Positions 46,346 through 48,482 of a DNA stretch of 48,482 nucleotides are shown in pieces; within the stretch, counting starts at the first letter, position 1, and every line of letters starts with the position of its first letter. The stretch is from a virus. The translations under genes and the position numbers were made by a program. The DNA lies in IMG/VR virus record IMGVR_UViG_3300020054_000854, positions 1 through 48,482 of that record. One strand, 5' to 3'. The notes under the pieces were generated by a model, which had not been told where the DNA came from, searched no databases, and was given only the letters and a program-made list of their open reading frames with translations.

Positions 46346-47932
46346 ATGCAAGAAGATTGTTTAGATCCATTAGATCAGGCAGGCAACACAAGACTAGCAT
46401 TATCAGGAGGTTATCCTTCTGTTAATACTAAAGGAGAATTTACTCTTCGGCAAGTTGATATTTTTGCGGATAATTTAATTGCGCAAATTGAACAGGATAG
46501 TATAAAGGCTCCTTTAGAAAGATTAGTTAATCGCTATGGTCAAGATGACTTCACAGATGCTCTTAATGCAACAGGTGTATTTTTTAATACTAATACTGTT
46601 GACAGTAATGAATATCCTATTTTAGATAATAGAATTAATAGAGGACCGATCACTGCGTTTGAATTATCTGACTTCTTAAATGAATACAATTATACACCAG
46701 CGGATTATACAGATAAATGTAATCGCAATGATTCAAATTTATTTTTTCAATTTGATTCTTATTATGGTGAATCGTTTGCTAATAGCGTATTAGGTGGATT
46801 TTGTAATAGCTTAGATAATATCTTTGCAGCATTGGACGCCTTCTTTGACGTATTAGGAGAAATTGGTAAAATAATTACTGATGCTTTAGAATTTTTAAGT
46901 AAGATTAGAAACCTTGAAGATTTCTTAAAATCCGCAATTGAAAAATTGACAGTTAAAGCATTGATTGAAAAGATTAAAGAAAAATTAATAGAACAAGTTA
47001 CAAAAGCATTTGATAAAGTTGCACAACAAATTGAAAACTTTAATATTGAAGGGATCATAGGAAACATTGATACGTTTCTTCACGAAAACATTGTTAAGAA
47101 AATTATGACAACACGTGAAGAAATGTGTTTGTTTTTTAATGACGAAAACAAAGATACCTTAAAGAAAAAGGTCAAAGATTTAATTGATTATGTTGTAGGT
47201 CTTTTTGAAAATCCGGGTTTAGAAGAAATATTATTAATGATTAAAAGGTTTTGTGGCTTTGCGTCGCAAATTGAAGCGTTATTAAATGCAATTAAACAAC
47301 CATTAAGTACATACTCTAATAAGTATTTTATTATTTCTCAAAGATTAAAAATCATTTCAAATATGAATACTGCTGGCGCTGTTGAAGCCGGAGCTGTACG
47401 TTTTTCAGATGAAAAGAGAAAAGAGGAAATAAATAGAATAGAGGAAGAATGGGAAAACCCATCCTCTAAGGCATATACACCAAATAAAGAAGAACCTTAT
47501 AATATTAAAAGGCCTACCATGGCCGAATACGCAAAACTGCCAAAGTGTAAAGACGTAAAAGAAGGCAGCGACCCTAGGGTTAAAATAACGGGTTCTTTTA
47601 TAGACGATAAATTATGTGGCCTCGAAGGATGGGTTAAACTCGATTTGGATCTCAAGGTTTTTCTAATGAGGTTTCAAGCTTCTTTGCCAGATGGAGAAGA
47701 ACAATTAAATGTTACTAATGGTTTTAGAAGCAAGCAGTATAACGATGAAATTGGTGGATCTAAAGAATCTACTATGATGTCAGGTTTGGCGGTTGAAATT
47801 GAAAACCTTTATAGTGTTTCGGACGAACAGGAAATTATTGACTTGGCTTTGAAGGCAGGATTTAAAACAGTTAAACCACTTTCTGGTACAATTTATTTAG
47901 ACTTAATAAAAAGACCTACGAGTAATCAATAA
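46346..47932 (+). CDS. structural protein with degenerate peptidase M15-like C-terminus
   Basis: 528 residues from ATG 46346; a longer start lies inside gp5. Central long helical region (residues about 150-330) with many K/E heptads. The C-terminus (about 450-528) has VTNGFRSKQYNDEIGGSKES then TMMSGLAVEI and GTIYLDLI, which follows the D-Ala-D-Ala carboxypeptidase (M15) order. The zinc ligands His and Asp and the last His of HVD are replaced (M, E and Y). Likely a baseplate or hub protein whose domain binds rather than cleaves. Confidence 0.55.
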   Translation: MQEDCLDPLDQAGNTRLALSGGYPSVNTKGEFTLRQVDIFADNLIAQIEQDSIKAPLERLVNRYGQDDFTDALNATGVFFNTNTVDSNEYPILDNRINRGPITAFELSDFLNEYNYTPADYTDKCNRNDSNLFFQFDSYYGESFANSVLGGFCNSLDNIFAALDAFFDVLGEIGKIITDALEFLSKIRNLEDFLKSAIEKLTVKALIEKIKEKLIEQVTKAFDKVAQQIENFNIEGIIGNIDTFLHENIVKKIMTTREEMCLFFNDENKDTLKKKVKDLIDYVVGLFENPGLEEILLMIKRFCGFASQIEALLNAIKQPLSTYSNKYFIISQRLKIISNMNTAGAVEAGAVRFSDEKRKEEINRIEEEWENPSSKAYTPNKEEPYNIKRPTMAEYAKLPKCKDVKEGSDPRVKITGSFIDDKLCGLEGWVKLDLDLKVFLMRFQASLPDGEEQLNVTNGFRSKQYNDEIGGSKESTMMSGLAVEIENLYSVSDEQEIIDLALKAGFKTVKPLSGTIYLDLIKRPTSNQ

Positions 47933-48348
47933 TGACAATTGAAGCTATAACACCGTTAAAAAAACGAGCGACAATATATTCGGATTTTAGAAAAGATCTT
48001 GCGCAAAGTCCAATTTCTGAAGATATTACTATTCTTAAAGATGAAGACGCCGTCAAAGATTCAATAAGAAATCTTTTATTGACAGATCGAAGAGAAAGAT
48101 TATTACAGCCTTTTCTTGGCGCCGGCCTTCGCGAAATGCTTTTTGAAAACATAACACCTGCGACCCTTAAATTAATTGAAGACCGTGTTAAAACAACAAT
48201 CAGAGCATACGAGCCAAGAGCAGAACTTATTGATGTTGAGGTTTCTTCGGGTATAGACGATAATACAGTTTCAATTATAGTAAAATTTTATGTTATAAAC
48301 TTAGAACAACCAATAACGTTAGATGTTATTTTAGAAAGGATAAGATAA
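47932..48348 (+). CDS. 25: baseplate wedge subunit gp25
   Basis: 138 residues (T4 132). ATIYSDFRKDLAQSPISEDI, VKDSIRNLLLTDRRERLLQP and FLGAGLREMLFENITPATLK match the GPW/gp25 family; C-terminal VKFYVINLEQPITLDVILER completes it. Links the wedge to the sheath. Its stop overlaps the gp6 start (TAATG). Confidence 0.93.
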   Translation: MTIEAITPLKKRATIYSDFRKDLAQSPISEDITILKDEDAVKDSIRNLLLTDRRERLLQPFLGAGLREMLFENITPATLKLIEDRVKTTIRAYEPRAELIDVEVSSGIDDNTVSIIVKFYVINLEQPITLDVILERIR

Positions 48349-48482
48349 TGGCACAGCCTAATGCCCCAATAACAGAATTAGATTTTGATGCTATTAAAAC
48401 TAGTTTGAAGGATTATCTAAAAACTCAAACACAGTTTAAAGATTATAATTTTGAAGGCTCAAACTTAAGCGTACTACTCGAC
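48348..48482 (+). CDS. 6: baseplate wedge subunit gp6, N-terminus only
   Basis: 45 codons before the window ends. FDAIKTSLKDYLKTQTQFKD and YNFEGSNLSVLLD are typical of the gp6/gpJ N-terminus. Position directly after gp25 supports it. Truncated by the window edge, not a pseudogene. Confidence 0.85.
   Translation, partial: MAQPNAPITELDFDAIKTSLKDYLKTQTQFKDYNFEGSNLSVLLD

Noticed and set aside
1-48482. CRISPR arrays, insertion sequences, integrase or attachment sites
   Set aside because: No regularly spaced repeats, transposase, recombinase or tRNA-end duplication was seen; the window reads as a lytic T4-like genome.

Overview
The window is a stretch of a T4-like myovirus genome (Straboviridae/Kyanoviridae-type core), most likely marine. 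The evidence is a nearly complete T4 replication/recombination/late-transcription core (topoisomerase II gp39 and gp52, UvsY, UvsW, gp55, gp47, gp46, gp43, gp45, gp44, gp62, RegA, DexA), a T4 baseplate/tail block (gp29, gp26, gp54, gp4, gp48, gp53, gp27, gp5, gp25, start of gp6), and accessory genes typical of marine T4-like phages (Hsp20, peroxiredoxin, MazG-like, SprT-like, sugar-nucleotide genes). The DNA is AT-rich. No photosystem genes are present, so a heterotrophic marine host (for example a SAR11 or other proteobacterial host) is more likely than a cyanobacterium; this is inference.

Layout. 1-9438, minus strand: a partial gene and a virion/adhesin-like protein, a four-gene sugar-nucleotide/glycosyltransferase/methyltransferase cassette, a prohead-core-like protein with a DnaJ-type zinc motif, then a tRNA region with eight tRNAs (Trp, Glu, Pro, Gly, Asp, Tyr, Asn, Thr) interleaved with very small genes, several of which overlap or abut tRNAs. 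9439-9748: divergent control region with two leftward and one rightward consensus sigma70-type promoters. 9749-24513, plus strand: topoisomerase, recombination, gp55, gp46/47, DNA polymerase, a candidate PD-(D/E)XK nuclease; one reversed FkbM-type methyltransferase is inserted after gp52. 24510-31647: an overlapping-ORF operon that looks like a cytosine hypermodification module: dNMP kinase, dCMP hydroxymethylase (gp42), dCMP deaminase, HAD-kinase fusion, cytidylyltransferase, GT-B-like glycosyltransferase, C5-cytosine methyltransferase, DexA, GT-A-like glycosyltransferase. 31704-34720: sliding clamp, clamp loader, RegA. 34735-36474: degenerate dUTPase-fold protein, Hsp20, peroxiredoxin, small ORF. 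36487-41616, minus: tape measure, hub-assembly chaperones, gp54, gp4. 41682-48482, plus: baseplate hub/wedge operon, cut inside gp6.

How it works together. Early/middle genes are preceded by TTGACA-N17-TATAAT-like promoters readable by host sigma70. Several virion genes have a T4-late TATAAATA box, matching the encoded gp55. The most notable observations are: (1) the DNA polymerase, the candidate DNA glycosyltransferase and the C5-methyltransferase all end in the same PIP-box-like peptide TLE(S/E)FF, suggesting that DNA modification is coupled to the gp45 sliding clamp; (2) the hsp20 leader folds into a ROSE-like RNA thermometer with a bulged G opposite the Shine-Dalgarno; (3) gp26 carries a T_TTT_TTT slippery site at its 3' end that would fuse it by -1 frameshift to the next ORF; (4) the gp43 promoter places the predicted transcript start on the ATG, giving a leaderless mRNA. 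All functional calls come from reading the sequence and from remembered family motifs; no database search was run.
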